Source: Nocardioides sp. CFH 31398 (GTDB taxonomy: Bacteria > Actinomycetota > Actinomycetes > Propionibacteriales > Nocardioidaceae). Taken from it: a stretch of 64,000 bases of DNA. The translations under genes were made by a program, and so were the position numbers. Where the stretch lies: NCBI RefSeq assembly GCF_022436705.1, contig NZ_JAKUHT010000012.1:1-64000 (forward strand), read 5' to 3'. Each line of letters begins with the position of its first letter. The stretch's first letter is position 1. Under the pieces are notes generated by a model. It was not told where the DNA came from. It did not search any database and worked only from the letters and a program-made list of their open reading frames with translations. Below are positions 24,713-33,095 of the stretch, piece by piece.

Positions 24713-25890
24713 CAGAACGCCGCCGGAGCCGTGTAGGTCGTGCTGGTCGTGACCTGCATGATCGCGGCAGCCCCTCGGTGCCGGATGCCGGTGCCGAGCC
24801 CGTGGACGTAGTACGAGTCGATCAGCGGGTAGTCGGGCACGTTGCCGCGCACGATGATCAGGCCCTGCAGGGTCGCGGACGGGTGCTCGCGCAGGGCGAT
24901 CGGGTTGCGCGACGAGTTGCTGCCGCTGGTCGCGAGGCACACGACGTAGCCGACGGGGATCAGCCGGTTCTCGACGATCAGGGCGCGGCCGTACTGGCCG
25001 AGGACCTTGAGGCCGTTGAACTGCTCGGGCGGCCGGCTGCCGACCAGCGTCTCCGTCGTCAGGTACGGCGGCGCCCCGGCGCTGGCGATGAAGTCGAACT
25101 TCGCCGCGTTGACCCCGACCCGGAAGCCGGCGATCCGCTCCGCGTCCAGGGGGTTCGCGAGGATCACGACCGTGCCGCCGTCGACCTCGCCGTAGCCGTG
25201 GTGGAGGACCGTGTTCTGCAGGTCCTCGACGTCACCGGGGTCGAGGCTGGTCGACTGGGTCGTGAGGTAGTGGCTGTGGCTCGTGTCGAAGCTCTGGCCG
25301 TCGTGGTCGGGCGGCGTCTGGCCGTCCGAGCCGTTCCACAGGCCGTAGACGGGCGTGCCGTCGTCGTTCGCGCCCTGCGCGGGGTTGAACAGTCGGTTCA
25401 TGACGGTCTTGAACGTCAGCCGGTTGTCCGCCTCGAGGGCCGCGTTGTGCAGCGAGGCGACCTGCCCGGCCGAGGCGTCCGCCAGGAACTTCCAGGTGTA
25501 GCGGGTGGCGAGGTCGAACCAGCCGAAGGTGTACCCCATCGGGAGCAGCGCCTGCTCGGCGCGGATCGCCTGGGGGACGCCGTACTCGCTGGACCGCTCG
25601 AAGTCGGACGAGCCGGTGGGCGACTGCAGGACGGACTCGCCCTTGCGGGTGGTGCGGAAGGTGAAGAGGTCGACCAGCGCGGACCGGCGCTTGTTGGCGA
25701 GGTCGAGGGTCTGGGCGAACTCGGCCCAGATGGTGTTGAGGTCGGTGCCGTCGGCGAGGGCCTTGAGAATGCCGCCGTGGGCGGCGTAGCCCCGCGCCAT
25801 CATCTCGAAGCCGCCGTACCTCAGGCGGTTGTAGGCCAGCAGGCCCTGGATGTCGCCGCTCTCCAGCAGCTGACGCTTGATCGCGTTCAT
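24712..25890 (-). CDS. Putative phage major capsid protein
   Basis: 392 aa. The N-terminal 50 residues are helical, followed by a long mixed domain (LVDLFTFRTTRKGESVL, YTWKFLADASAGQVASLHN) and a C-terminal SYYVHGLGTGIRHRGAAAIMQV that I associate with HK97-fold-type coats of actinobacterial phages. No transmembrane segment or enzyme motif. It is the first gene of a leftward three-gene unit next to the right attachment site. The family call rests on recall of similar sequences and layout, not on a search. Confidence 0.55.
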   Translation of the reverse strand: MNAIKRQLLESGDIQGLLAYNRLRYGGFEMMARGYAAHGGILKALADGTDLNTIWAEFAQTLDLANKRRSALVDLFTFRTTRKGESVLQSPTGSSDFERSSEYGVPQAIRAEQALLPMGYTFGWFDLATRYTWKFLADASAGQVASLHNAALEADNRLTFKTVMNRLFNPAQGANDDGTPVYGLWNGSDGQTPPDHDGQSFDTSHSHYLTTQSTSLDPGDVEDLQNTVLHHGYGEVDGGTVVILANPLDAERIAGFRVGVNAAKFDFIASAGAPPYLTTETLVGSRPPEQFNGLKVLGQYGRALIVENRLIPVGYVVCLATSGSNSSRNPIALREHPSATLQGLIIVRGNVPDYPLIDSYYVHGLGTGIRHRGAAAIMQVTTSTTYTAPAAF

Positions 25891-26089
25891 GGAGTCTCCA
25901 GAAGGGTCGCGAAGATCGGTTGACGCTCGGACTCGCGATCTGGCTCACTAGCCCCGCTCGCGTGAGCGGGTGACGCGGATGCCCCTACTGGGGCTCCATC
26001 ACGATCGAGGCCCCGGCTGGGGCTGAGCAGCGGTCGCCGTCGATATCGACAATAGCCGAGATCGACACCCTGCTATCGAACTCTTACAA

Positions 26090-26098
26090 CTCGACCTG
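26090..26098 (+). other. attR core of element 1
   Basis: Second copy of CTCGACCTG. The following CTCCTCGCGCTCAACGCC continues TadA in frame (LLALNA). The sequence to the left (CTCTTACAA) belongs to the element. Confidence 0.85.
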
Positions 26099-26464
26099 CT
26101 CCTCGCGCTCAACGCCGGACTGCCCGGCATGTGCACCCTGCACGCCAACTCGGCCCGCGAGGCCCTGGTCAAGATGTGCACCCTGCCGCTGCTGGCGGGC
26201 GAGAACATCTCGTCGCGCTTCGTCGTCCCGACCGTCGCCAGCTCGGTCGACCTCGTCGTCCACCTCGGCATCGACGGCAAGGGGGTGCGACGCACCAACG
26301 AGATCGTCGCGGTCCCCGGTCGGGTCGAGAACGACATCATCGAGACCGAGACGATCTTCGCCCGCTCCGGCGGCGACCTCGAGCGGGTGGGCGGGATGCC
26401 GCCGCACCTGGACCGCTACGCCCGCGCGGGCGTCGACGTCCACCGCCTGCTGGAGGGCGGCTGA
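26099..26464 (+). pseudogene. tadA: tadA/cpaF 3' part
   Basis: The C-terminal 121 residues of TadA, without a start codon. It opens LLALNAGLPGMCTLHANSAREAL, the His box that completes the ATPase site, and ends HRLLEGG. Frame and content continue exactly from codon 310 at 13896. The stop overlaps the ATG of tadB (TGATG), showing the original operon structure. Confidence 0.93.
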
Positions 26465-27333
26465 TGGGCGCCGTGGTCGGGCTCGGGGTCGGCCTCGGGC
26501 TGCTGCTCGTCTACTCCGCCTTCTTCCTGCCCCGGCGGGAGGCGAGACCCCGGTCGGGGCCGGGCGCCGTCCAGCAGCTGCTGGCCCGGGCCGGGCTCAG
26601 CTCCGTCACGCCGGGCAGCTTCGTCGCCCTCTGCGCCATCCTCGGCGGGGTCACCGGCGCGGTCATGCTGGCGGTGTCCAGGACGCCGCCGATCGCGCTG
26701 GTCTTCGCCCTGCTGGCGGCGTACCTGCCGGTCGCGACGCTGCGAGGACGCGCGGTGCGGCGTCAGCGGGAGTTCGCCGAGGTGTGGCCCGAGGCCGTCG
26801 ACAACCTCGCCTCGGGCGTCCGAGCCGGGCTGTCGCTGCCGGACGCGCTGGCCGGCCTCGGCGTGCGCGGACCGGAGCCGCTGCGCGACGCCTTCGACGC
26901 GTTCGCCCTCGACTACCAGATCTCGGGCCGGTTCTCGGACTCCCTCGACCGGCTGAAGGACCGCCTCGCCGACCCCGTCGGGGACCGGGTGATCGAGGGG
27001 TTGCGGGTCGCCCGCGAGGTCGGCGGCGGCGAGCTCGGACGCCTGTTGCGCAACCTGTCCGGCTACCTCCGCGACGACGCCCGCACGCGCGCCGAGATGG
27101 AGTCACGTCAGTCCTGGACCGTCAACGGGGCCCGTCTCGCCGTCGCGGCGCCGTGGCTGGTCCTGCTCGTGCTCAGCTTCCAGACCGAGGTCGTGCAGCG
27201 GTACTCCTCGCCCGCCGGGGTGGTGGTGCTCGGGGTGGGGGCAGGGGTGTGCGTGGTCGCCTACCGGCTCATGACCCGCCTCGGTCGGCTGCCCGTCGAC
27301 CGGCGGATCCTCGCCGTCGGGGGGTCGTCGTGA
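26464..27333 (+). CDS. tadB: Tad pilus inner-membrane platform protein TadB
   Basis: 289 aa. An N-terminal transmembrane helix, another near residue 60-95 (LCAILGGVTGAVMLAVS, IALVFALLAAYLPV), then a cytoplasmic T2SSF domain (FAEVWPEAVDNLASGVRAGLSLPDAL ... VGGGELGRLLRNLSGYLRDD) and two C-terminal helices. It is the GspF-like platform that works with TadA and TadC. It is intact but lies between the two split genes, 2.1 kb from one element to the next. Stop overlaps the GTG of tadC. Confidence 0.9.
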   Translation: MGAVVGLGVGLGLLLVYSAFFLPRREARPRSGPGAVQQLLARAGLSSVTPGSFVALCAILGGVTGAVMLAVSRTPPIALVFALLAAYLPVATLRGRAVRRQREFAEVWPEAVDNLASGVRAGLSLPDALAGLGVRGPEPLRDAFDAFALDYQISGRFSDSLDRLKDRLADPVGDRVIEGLRVAREVGGGELGRLLRNLSGYLRDDARTRAEMESRQSWTVNGARLAVAAPWLVLLVLSFQTEVVQRYSSPAGVVVLGVGAGVCVVAYRLMTRLGRLPVDRRILAVGGSS

Positions 27334-28202
27334 ACCTCGGCCTGTGGGGAGCCGGCATCGGCCTGTGCGTCGGCGTGGGACTGCTCGTCGTCCTGGCCCG
27401 GGTCCGGGTGATCGGGCGGCCGCAGCTGTCGACGCGGGTGCTGCCGTACGTGCGCGACCTCCCGCAGGTGGGACGGACGCCGACCCTGCGGGTGGCCTCG
27501 GCGTCACCGACGTCGGCCGCGGCGGGGGTGTTCGGGCCCGTGCTGCGGGGCGCCGCCGACGCGGTCGAGCGGGTCCTCGGCGGGGCGACCTCGGTACGGC
27601 GGCGACTGGAGCGGGCCGGAATCGACAAGACCGTCCACGACTTCCGGGTCGAGCAGGTGGTGTGGGGGCTCGTCGCGTTCAGCGTGTCCGCCCTCCTCGG
27701 CGTCCTGGCGACCCTGCGCGACCCGGGGAGCGCCGTCGGCACGCTCATCCTCTGCCTCGCCGCCCTCGCGTCCGGGGTCATCGCGCGCGACAACTGGCTG
27801 AGCCAGCAGGTGAAGACCCGCGAGCGCCGCATCCTGGCCGAGTTCCCCACCATCGCCGAGCTGCTCGCCCTGTCGGTCGCCGCGGGGGAGGGGCCGGTGG
27901 CGGCCCTGGACCGGGTCTGCCGCCGCAGCGGCGGTGAGCTGTCGCGCGAGCTCGGACGGGTGCTCGCCGCGGTCCGGACCGGGGAGCCCGTGGGCGCGGC
28001 GTTCGACCGGATGGCCGCCCAGAGCGGCCTGCCCCTGGTCGCCCGTTTCGCCGAGGGCATCGCCGTGGCGGTCGAGCGGGGCACCCCGCTCGCCGACGTG
28101 CTGCACGCCCAGGCGGCCGACGTCCGGGAGGCGGGGCGGCGCGAGCTCATCGAGTCCGCCGCCCGCAAGGAGGTCCTGATGATGGTCCCGGTTGTCAACT
28201 GA
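27330..28202 (+). pseudogene. tadC: tadC 5' part, interrupted by element 2
   Basis: T2SSF-domain platform protein TadC, from a GTG overlapping tadB. The frame shows an N-terminal helix, two helices around residues 110-155, and the T2SSF domain (FPTIAELLALSVAAGEGPVAALDRV ... LHAQAADVREAGRRELIESAARKEVLMMVPVV). At VPVV the element begins and the frame ends after one more residue. Only the last 25-28 residues (final membrane helix) are missing; they lie at 46440-46526. The truncated 290-aa product could still be made but lacks its last helix. Confidence 0.92.
28185..28192 (+). other. attL core of element 2
   Basis: GTCCCGGT, encoding Val-Pro-(Val) of TadC. The element sequence TGTCAACTGATACC follows. 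TGATACC also occurs at 46429-46435 by the other end, so the joined attP has TGATACC repeats on both sides of the core. Confidence 0.8.
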
Positions 28203-28214
28203 TACCTTTGCTTT

Positions 28215-29597
28215 ATGCGGGCAGCGATCTACCTTCGCCAGTCCCTCGACAAGTCAGGCGAGGGTGCTGCGGTCGATCGTCAAATGGCCGAGTGTCGGCA
28301 CCTGGCTGACGGCCGCGGCTGGAGCGTCGGGGAGGTCTACCGGGACAACGACGCAAGCGCGACGAAGGGCCCTCGGCCGGGCTGGTTGCGTCTTTTGAGG
28401 GACCTCGACGACGGCGCATACGACGTTCTGATCTGCTGGCACACAGACCGGCTATACCGCAGGCTCCGGGATCTCGCCGACCTGCTGGAGGTGGCTGAAC
28501 GCCGCAAGATCACGATCGCCACGGTCGTGGCCGGCGGCATGGACCTCACGACACCCTCAGGCCGGTTCGTGGCGAGCCAGATGGCCAGCGTCGCTCGCTA
28601 CGAGGTCGAGCAGAAGGGCGACCGCCAGGTCGCCGCCAACCTCGACCGAGCTCGGCGCGGTCAGGTGTTGTGGACTCGCCGTCCATTCGGCTTCGACCGC
28701 GACGGTTCCGACGTCTTCATCGTGGAGGCAGAGGCCGAGGAGATCCGGCGGTCGGCCCGCGATGCGCTCGCGGACAAGTCGCTCGCCCAGATCGCTCGAG
28801 AGATGAACGAGCGCGGCGTGACCACTTCTCTTGGCGGACAGTGGAGCACCAAGACGGTCAAGCAGGTGCTGCTCAACCCACGCGTCGCCGGGCGGGCGGT
28901 CTACCGCGGCGAGGACATGGGCCGTGGAGGACCGGCCATCCTCGACGACGACACGCACGAGCGGTTGGTCGCCAAGCTGACCGACCCCCGCCGGAAGAAC
29001 GCACCTTCGACGGCGGTCAAGCATCTCCTGTCAGGCGTCGCCCTGTGTGGCCGTGACGGCTGCAATCGCGAACCCATGCTCTTCACCACCAACGGGGCGG
29101 ACCGGGTGCCGGTCTACCGGTGTCGGCGCTGCTACGGGGCTCGGCGCCGCGACGCTGTCGATGAGGTGGTGATGGCAGTCGTTGCCGCTCGGTTGAGCGC
29201 CCCCGATGCGGCACGACTGTTCTCGACTGAGGTCGATGTGTCAGGACTCAGTGCTCGCGCGAACGAGCTTCGAGACCGAAGGCATAGCCTCGCCGCCATG
29301 TTCGCGGAGGGGCTGCTGCCAGCCGAGTCCGTCAAGGCGCAAGCGAAGAAGCTCGGCGGGCAGATCGCCGACCTTGAGCGCGAGATCGCGGTGGCAACCG
29401 CAGACAGCCCATTGTCCGAGATCATCGGAGCCGACGACGTTGCGCTGCGACTGAGCGAGTTGCCACTACTGACCGTTCGCGAGGTCATCAAGGTGCTCGC
29501 CGACGTCGTAATCCTGCCTGCCGGCAAGGGCGTTCGATTCACCCCTCAACAAGTCAAGATCGAGTGGAAGAACGTCTCGCCCGGGGAGGGGTATTGA
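28215..29597 (+). CDS. Large serine integrase of element 2
   Basis: 460 aa. Resolvase domain with AIYLRQS (catalytic Ser10), VLICWHTDRLYRRLRDLADLLE and FVASQMASVARYEVEQKGDR; recombinase domain (LAQIAREMNERGVTTSLGGQWSTKTVKQVLLNPRVAGR); zinc ribbon near residues 277-307 (CGRDGCN ... CRRCYG); then a coiled coil. It starts 22 bp inside attL. It is only distantly similar to the integrase of element 1, which fits the different core site. Confidence 0.93.
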   Translation: MRAAIYLRQSLDKSGEGAAVDRQMAECRHLADGRGWSVGEVYRDNDASATKGPRPGWLRLLRDLDDGAYDVLICWHTDRLYRRLRDLADLLEVAERRKITIATVVAGGMDLTTPSGRFVASQMASVARYEVEQKGDRQVAANLDRARRGQVLWTRRPFGFDRDGSDVFIVEAEAEEIRRSARDALADKSLAQIAREMNERGVTTSLGGQWSTKTVKQVLLNPRVAGRAVYRGEDMGRGGPAILDDDTHERLVAKLTDPRRKNAPSTAVKHLLSGVALCGRDGCNREPMLFTTNGADRVPVYRCRRCYGARRRDAVDEVVMAVVAARLSAPDAARLFSTEVDVSGLSARANELRDRRHSLAAMFAEGLLPAESVKAQAKKLGGQIADLEREIAVATADSPLSEIIGADDVALRLSELPLLTVREVIKVLADVVILPAGKGVRFTPQQVKIEWKNVSPGEGY

Positions 29598-29995
29598 GCG
29601 ACCTGACGCCGGAGGAGAATGAAGAGGTCTACCAGGCGTTCGTGAACCGGAAGCTGCACAGCACTGCCATCAAACGTCAGGCGGGAGAGCGCCGGCCGCA
29701 AGTTAAGAACTTGTGGAAGTACGCCGAACGGATCCGAGTGGCCAACGTAATGTGCGACCGCCGCTCGCGGACGCTCGTCGCCGTGGTGTTGGCGGGGCAG
29801 CAGGTGACGACCACGGAGGGCGTCATTGAGCGTCTCGGCGACGACTTCATGGCTGATTGTGGTCGGTGCGATGTAGGGCATGCGGTCGACGGCGACCTGC
29901 TGTTGCGCGCGGTTCTCGATCTGCCGGAGCGGCGGCGGCGCGACCGTGCGCCCGTGATTTGGATACGACACGTTGAGAGGCGCCCCGCGAATTAG
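29564..29995 (+). CDS. Hypothetical protein after the integrase
   Basis: Up to 143 aa from a GTG that overlaps the integrase end by 34 bp; an alternative TTG at 29594 overlaps the integrase stop. The sequence is charged with a CGRCDVGHAVDGD segment; no family recognised. The 29996-30131 gap that follows probably holds the promoter and leader of the excisionase-like gene. Confidence 0.5.
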   Translation: MEERLARGGVLSDLTPEENEEVYQAFVNRKLHSTAIKRQAGERRPQVKNLWKYAERIRVANVMCDRRSRTLVAVVLAGQQVTTTEGVIERLGDDFMADCGRCDVGHAVDGDLLLRAVLDLPERRRRDRAPVIWIRHVERRPAN

Positions 29996-30131
29996 GACCA
30001 GCGGGGACCCGGGTGGTCTAGGCTGGACTCACAACACTGACTGCCCGACCGCGTTGGAGCGGGGCCCGTCCCGGGGTTAATCGGAGACGAATGCAGGGGC
30101 TGCGTAGAACCCGTGGAGGGGGCTACGAGCC

Positions 30132-30461
30132 ATGTCTGGAACCCAGGCAGTCACTCTTGTCGAACCGCAACAGTACGTATCGGTTGACGACGCGGCAGCG
30201 ATCCTTTCGTGCAACCCCAAGACCGTTCGTCGAGCCATCGCTCGCAATGAACTCCGCGCTCACCGCGTGGGCTCGTCTCGTCTGATCAGGATCGCCAGGG
30301 CGGACGTCGAAGCCCTGCTGCGACCAGCCGTGAAGGCTGCGGGGCTCGACGACTACGTGCGCCAGATCGTCGATCAGGCGCCGCAGCTGACCTCTGAGCA
30401 GCGCGACCGGCTTACGAGCCTCCTGCGACCGGCGGGCGGCGGTGATCGCGTTGCGTCCTGA
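30132..30461 (+). CDS. Excisionase-like HTH protein
   Basis: 109 aa. Residues ~13-65 form an excisionase/MerR-type winged HTH: YVSVDDAAAILSCNPKTVRRAIARNELRAHRVGSSRLIRI, then ADVEALL. The C-terminal tail is helical. In serine-integrase elements such a protein is a good candidate for the recombination directionality factor needed for excision. GGAGGGG lies upstream of the ATG. Confidence 0.75.
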   Translation: MSGTQAVTLVEPQQYVSVDDAAAILSCNPKTVRRAIARNELRAHRVGSSRLIRIARADVEALLRPAVKAAGLDDYVRQIVDQAPQLTSEQRDRLTSLLRPAGGGDRVAS

Positions 30462-30654
30462 ACGAACAGAACGCCCCGGCTGGCGAACCGAGGCGTCCCA
30501 AGTGTCACTGACGGGCGACACCTCGACTGTATCCCCCAAGACCGGCTCCGTTCGGTGTTTGCGCTGCGGCGCTCCGCTGTCGGCGGCCAGGTCTGTCGAG
30601 CGTGAGCTTGGCCCCGTCTGCCTGCACCTCGTGGCATCGGAGGTGGCCGCATGA
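30442..30654 (+). CDS. DUF6011-like zinc-ribbon protein
   Basis: 70 aa from GTG, overlapping the previous gene by 20 bp. CLRCGAPLSAARSVERELGPVC matches the short C-x-x-C ... GPVC zinc motif of DUF6011 proteins seen in actinophages. Function unknown. Confidence 0.6.
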   Translation: MIALRPERTERPGWRTEASQVSLTGDTSTVSPKTGSVRCLRCGAPLSAARSVERELGPVCLHLVASEVAA

Positions 30655-30941
30655 GCCGCAACCTCAAGGTGCAGGCGCTCGCCGAGTTCGACGCGCTGGA
30701 GTACAGGGACCAGGTCAGCGTGGCGATGCACCAGGCCAAGGGCCTGAAGCCGGAGCGGTGCCGCGAGTCCCTGCAGGCCGGTGCGCTTAACCCGCACGTG
30801 GTGCTGCAGAACATCGCACGGGCTCGCAGGCTGGCCGAACTTGAAGCCGAGATCGGCCGCGTCGAGCGCAGCTTCGACTGCGCACGACGCGGCAGGACCC
30901 GGCGGACGGTGCTCAAGCTGGTGGACGGCGGTGCGGCATGA
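30651..30941 (+). CDS. Small helical hypothetical protein
   Basis: 96 aa, ATG overlapping the upstream stop (ATGA). Largely helical and basic (IARARRLAELEAEIGRVERSF). Part of a run of overlapping small genes typical of phage early regions. No motif. Confidence 0.6.
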   Translation: MSRNLKVQALAEFDALEYRDQVSVAMHQAKGLKPERCRESLQAGALNPHVVLQNIARARRLAELEAEIGRVERSFDCARRGRTRRTVLKLVDGGAA

Positions 30942-31240
30942 GGCGCCGGGTGCTCGAGGTCGAGTTTGACGACGTTGGCTCGCTGGTGCGTGGCCACGGC
31001 TCGCGTGAGTTGGTCACTGAGGTGACGGGGCGCCCGCCGATGTGGCGCACGCTGGCCCGCGGCTGGTCGGTGCAGGAGCACACCGCCCGTGACGTCGTAG
31101 CGCTGGCCGAGCGCCGCAACTACGACATCGTGGTTCTCGGTCCGCGGGCGACACGTCAGAGGCGCCAGGACGACCGGCAGGTGTTCAGCCCTGAACACCT
31201 CACCCCGACCCCCATGCCGGAGTCGGAGGGCCTGTGGTGA
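30938..31240 (+). CDS. Hypothetical protein
   Basis: 100 aa, ATG overlapping the previous stop. Begins MRRRVLEVEFDDVGSLVRGHG and ends with a Pro-rich tail. No family recognised; belongs to the same overlapping gene series. Confidence 0.55.
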   Translation: MRRRVLEVEFDDVGSLVRGHGSRELVTEVTGRPPMWRTLARGWSVQEHTARDVVALAERRNYDIVVLGPRATRQRRQDDRQVFSPEHLTPTPMPESEGLW

Positions 31241-31533
31241 CCGCGGTGCAGGAGGCGCCAGAGGTCGCCCTAGAGGTCGTCACGCCGGCCGAGGTGGACG
31301 CTTACGTCGCTCATTTCCAAGCCCGCGTCATTCAGGACGCGATGAGGGAGGCGACTGCGAGCTACTGGCGTCGTCGCGCTCAGACGTTCCGCGATGCCCG
31401 CGCACGGCCCGGAGACTTCGTCGGCAACTCGACGCTCGAGCAGCGCCGAGCACGGTGGCGGCGCCTGACCGAGATCGCCCAGGCGTGTGACGCCCGGGCT
31501 CAGGTCGCGCTGATCCAGGACGAGGTGATCTAG
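31237..31533 (+). CDS. Hypothetical protein
   Basis: 98 aa from the second of two adjacent GTG codons, chosen because it overlaps the upstream stop (GTGA). Helical and Arg-rich in the middle (SYWRRRAQTFRDARARPGDF). The stop overlaps the start of the initiator-like gene (TAGTG). Confidence 0.55.
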   Translation: MTAVQEAPEVALEVVTPAEVDAYVAHFQARVIQDAMREATASYWRRRAQTFRDARARPGDFVGNSTLEQRRARWRRLTEIAQACDARAQVALIQDEVI

Positions 31534-32102
31534 TGAGCGCCCCGGACCGCCGGCCCCGGTTCCGCGCGGCGGTCTACGCCGAGCGCGAGGGCATGACTAA
31601 CGGTTGTCGGGTGCTGCTGCTGCGGCTGGCCGACAGCATGAACGCCCGCGGCATCGTGTCCGTGCCTCGAGCCCAGCTCGCCGACGAGTTCGGGGTTCAC
31701 ACGTCGGGGATCACCGAGCGGATCAAGCTGGCCCGCGACCTCGGCTTTCTCGACATCGTGCGCCGGGGGAGGCCCGGTGTCACGGCCGTCTACCAGGGGC
31801 TGATCCCGGCCAGCATGGTGCGCCAGAGCGCACCACCCAGCATGGTGCGGAAACCCGGTGGTGACATGGTGCGCCAGAGCGCACCATCTGAGAGCGCTAC
31901 ATGGTGCGCCACAGACCCCACCCAAGAGGGTGACGGAAAGCGAGAGTCGCCAAGGCCCCGTTCGGTTGGGCATCGCGACGAAAAGCGCAGCAACGAGAAG
32001 ATCGCCTCGACCAAGGCCGCGGTCGATGTGACGGATTGCGAGTGGCACCCGTGGCAACGCTGCCCCGAGGACTGCCGCAACGCCGAGAGGCGGGCGTCGT
32101 GA
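31533..32102 (+). CDS. Putative replication initiator (HTH_36-like) with internal iterons
   Basis: 189 aa from GTG. The N-terminal ~85 residues form a winged helix: NGCRVLLLRLADSMNARGIVSVPRAQLADEFGVHTSGITERIKLARDLGFL, as in phage replisome organisers. The middle consists of repeats SMVRQSAP/DMVRQSAP encoded by DNA iterons, and the C-terminus has a Cys-containing tail (CEWHPWQRCPEDC). Initiator genes that contain their own origin iterons are known from lambda O and several Gram-positive phages, so this gene probably both encodes the initiator and holds the origin. Confidence 0.65.
   Translation: MSAPDRRPRFRAAVYAEREGMTNGCRVLLLRLADSMNARGIVSVPRAQLADEFGVHTSGITERIKLARDLGFLDIVRRGRPGVTAVYQGLIPASMVRQSAPPSMVRKPGGDMVRQSAPSESATWCATDPTQEGDGKRESPRPRSVGHRDEKRSNEKIASTKAAVDVTDCEWHPWQRCPEDCRNAERRAS
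31814..31914. repeat. Iterons inside the initiator gene, candidate origin of element 2
   Basis: CATGGTGCGCCAGAGCGC followed by ACCA occurs in full at 31814-31835 and 31865-31886, and partly at 31841-31850 and 31900-31914. Each full copy is itself an inverted repeat (TGGTGCGC-CAGA-GCGCACCA). Spacing is 24-35 bp. Confidence 0.7.
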
Positions 32103-32326
32103 GCGCCCGCGTCTACGACCTGACGTCGCGCCTGCCGCAGCCGTGCGACTGCCCGCCCCACCGACTGGCTTCTCTTGCTGCCCGTCTCCGTGAGTCCAGC
32201 GACGCGCAAGCCGGCGAGCTGCTAATCCCCGCGCAGGCGTTCGCCGACGTCATCGACGACGCGCTCGAGGTGCTGGACCGGATCGTCGCCGACCACGCGC
32301 CCACGCACGAGCGGGGGACGCGATGA
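32099..32326 (+). CDS. Hypothetical protein
   Basis: 75 aa from a GTG overlapping the initiator stop (GTGA). Contains QPCDCPPHRL and a helical C-terminus (ADVIDDALEVLDRIVADH). No family recognised. Confidence 0.55.
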   Translation: MSARVYDLTSRLPQPCDCPPHRLASLAARLRESSDAQAGELLIPAQAFADVIDDALEVLDRIVADHAPTHERGTR

Positions 32327-32336
32327 GAGCGGCCGA

Positions 32337-32546
32337 CTACTCCGGGTTGCTGGTGCGCGTGGGCTGCTGCTGGGGCCCGACGTCGGTCTCGTCGTCGAGC
32401 AGGGCGCCGATGCCGAGCAGGATCAGCCCGACGAGGAGGGCGGCGCCGAGCGCGAGGACAGGGATCAGCCACTTCTTATTCGACACGGTGCGAGGTGCCC
32501 GTGGGCGGACGAAGTCAGGCGGGGCGTTGAGCGTGCTCCCGACCAC
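32337..32546 (-). CDS. Small membrane protein
   Basis: 69 aa on the minus strand: a Pro/Arg-rich N-terminus, NKKW, then a clear transmembrane helix (LIPVLALGAALLVGLILLGIG) and a polar tail. It lies opposite to the surrounding genes in the gap between two rightward genes. The helix is far more protein-like than any plus-strand reading here. It could be an immunity or superinfection-exclusion protein. Confidence 0.5.
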   Translation of the reverse strand: MVGSTLNAPPDFVRPRAPRTVSNKKWLIPVLALGAALLVGLILLGIGALLDDETDVGPQQQPTRTSNPE

Positions 32547-32645
32547 AGAAGGTCTGTGCCGGGGCCGTGCTCAGAACTTTTCAGGTCCTTGGACTGCGAG
32601 ACACCTCAACCGCGGTCTCGGGGCAGGCCCCCGGGGCGGAGGGGC

Positions 32646-33095
32646 ATGGGGGTGGGTCTCGTGACCGACGTCTGGCGCGCACCCTCACCCGGCCCGGTGG
32701 CGGTGCACCGGGATCAGGTGACCTACACAGGACAGGGCGCGGTCGACCTCAGCCGCCTGTGCGCGCTGGGTCTAAGGATGCTTGAGCAGCAGGCCGCGAG
32801 CGCTGGCGTCGGTGTGCCTGCTCGCTACCGGCAGGTCGCTGCTGCCGCAGCTCAGGCTGCGGCCGAGGTAGGTGCGGACATGCGGACATCGTCGGACGTC
32901 CGGGCATCGCCGACTTCGGCAGTGTCGGTCACGAGAGAGGTAGTTGGTGTCCGCGAGGTGGCGCGCCTGTTCGGGGTCGGAGATCGGCAGGCGCGCCGCA
33001 TCATGGAGCAGGCCGGCGGGACCAAGACCTGCAACGGCTGGCGCATCGACTCCCTCGCTCTGCAAGCCGAGTACGAGCTGAGGAGAGCGGCATGA
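32646..33095 (+). CDS. HTH DNA-binding protein
   Basis: About 149 aa; ATG at 32646 (GGAGGGG just upstream) or GTG at 32661. The C-terminal ~60 residues form an excisionase-type HTH: VVGVREVARLFGVGDRQARRIMEQAGGTKTCNGWRIDSLALQ. The N-terminal part is Ala-rich and helical. Probably a regulator of the late genes; it heads a series of overlapping genes that runs to the tape measure gene. Confidence 0.6.
   Translation: MGVGLVTDVWRAPSPGPVAVHRDQVTYTGQGAVDLSRLCALGLRMLEQQAASAGVGVPARYRQVAAAAAQAAAEVGADMRTSSDVRASPTSAVSVTREVVGVREVARLFGVGDRQARRIMEQAGGTKTCNGWRIDSLALQAEYELRRAA

Larger units (their letters stand above)
13888..26098. mobile_element. Integrative element 1 (putative capsid-carrying phage satellite) in tadA
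   Basis: About 12.2 kb bounded by 9-bp direct repeats. Contents: large serine integrase at the left end, HTH protein, primase-polymerase, ATPase, iteron-like cluster, small serine recombinase, small proteins and palindromes reading right; DUF4145 protein and a unit with capsid-like, unknown and TerS-like proteins reading left. No large terminase, portal, protease or tail gene was found. Size, replication module, TerS-like and capsid-like genes match the general plan of capsid-forming phage-inducible islands; a decayed prophage is the alternative. Confidence 0.75.

Noticed and set aside
30011..30024. A further DasR-like box (TGGTCTAGG)
   Set aside because: Only half of the palindrome is present and the second half does not match.
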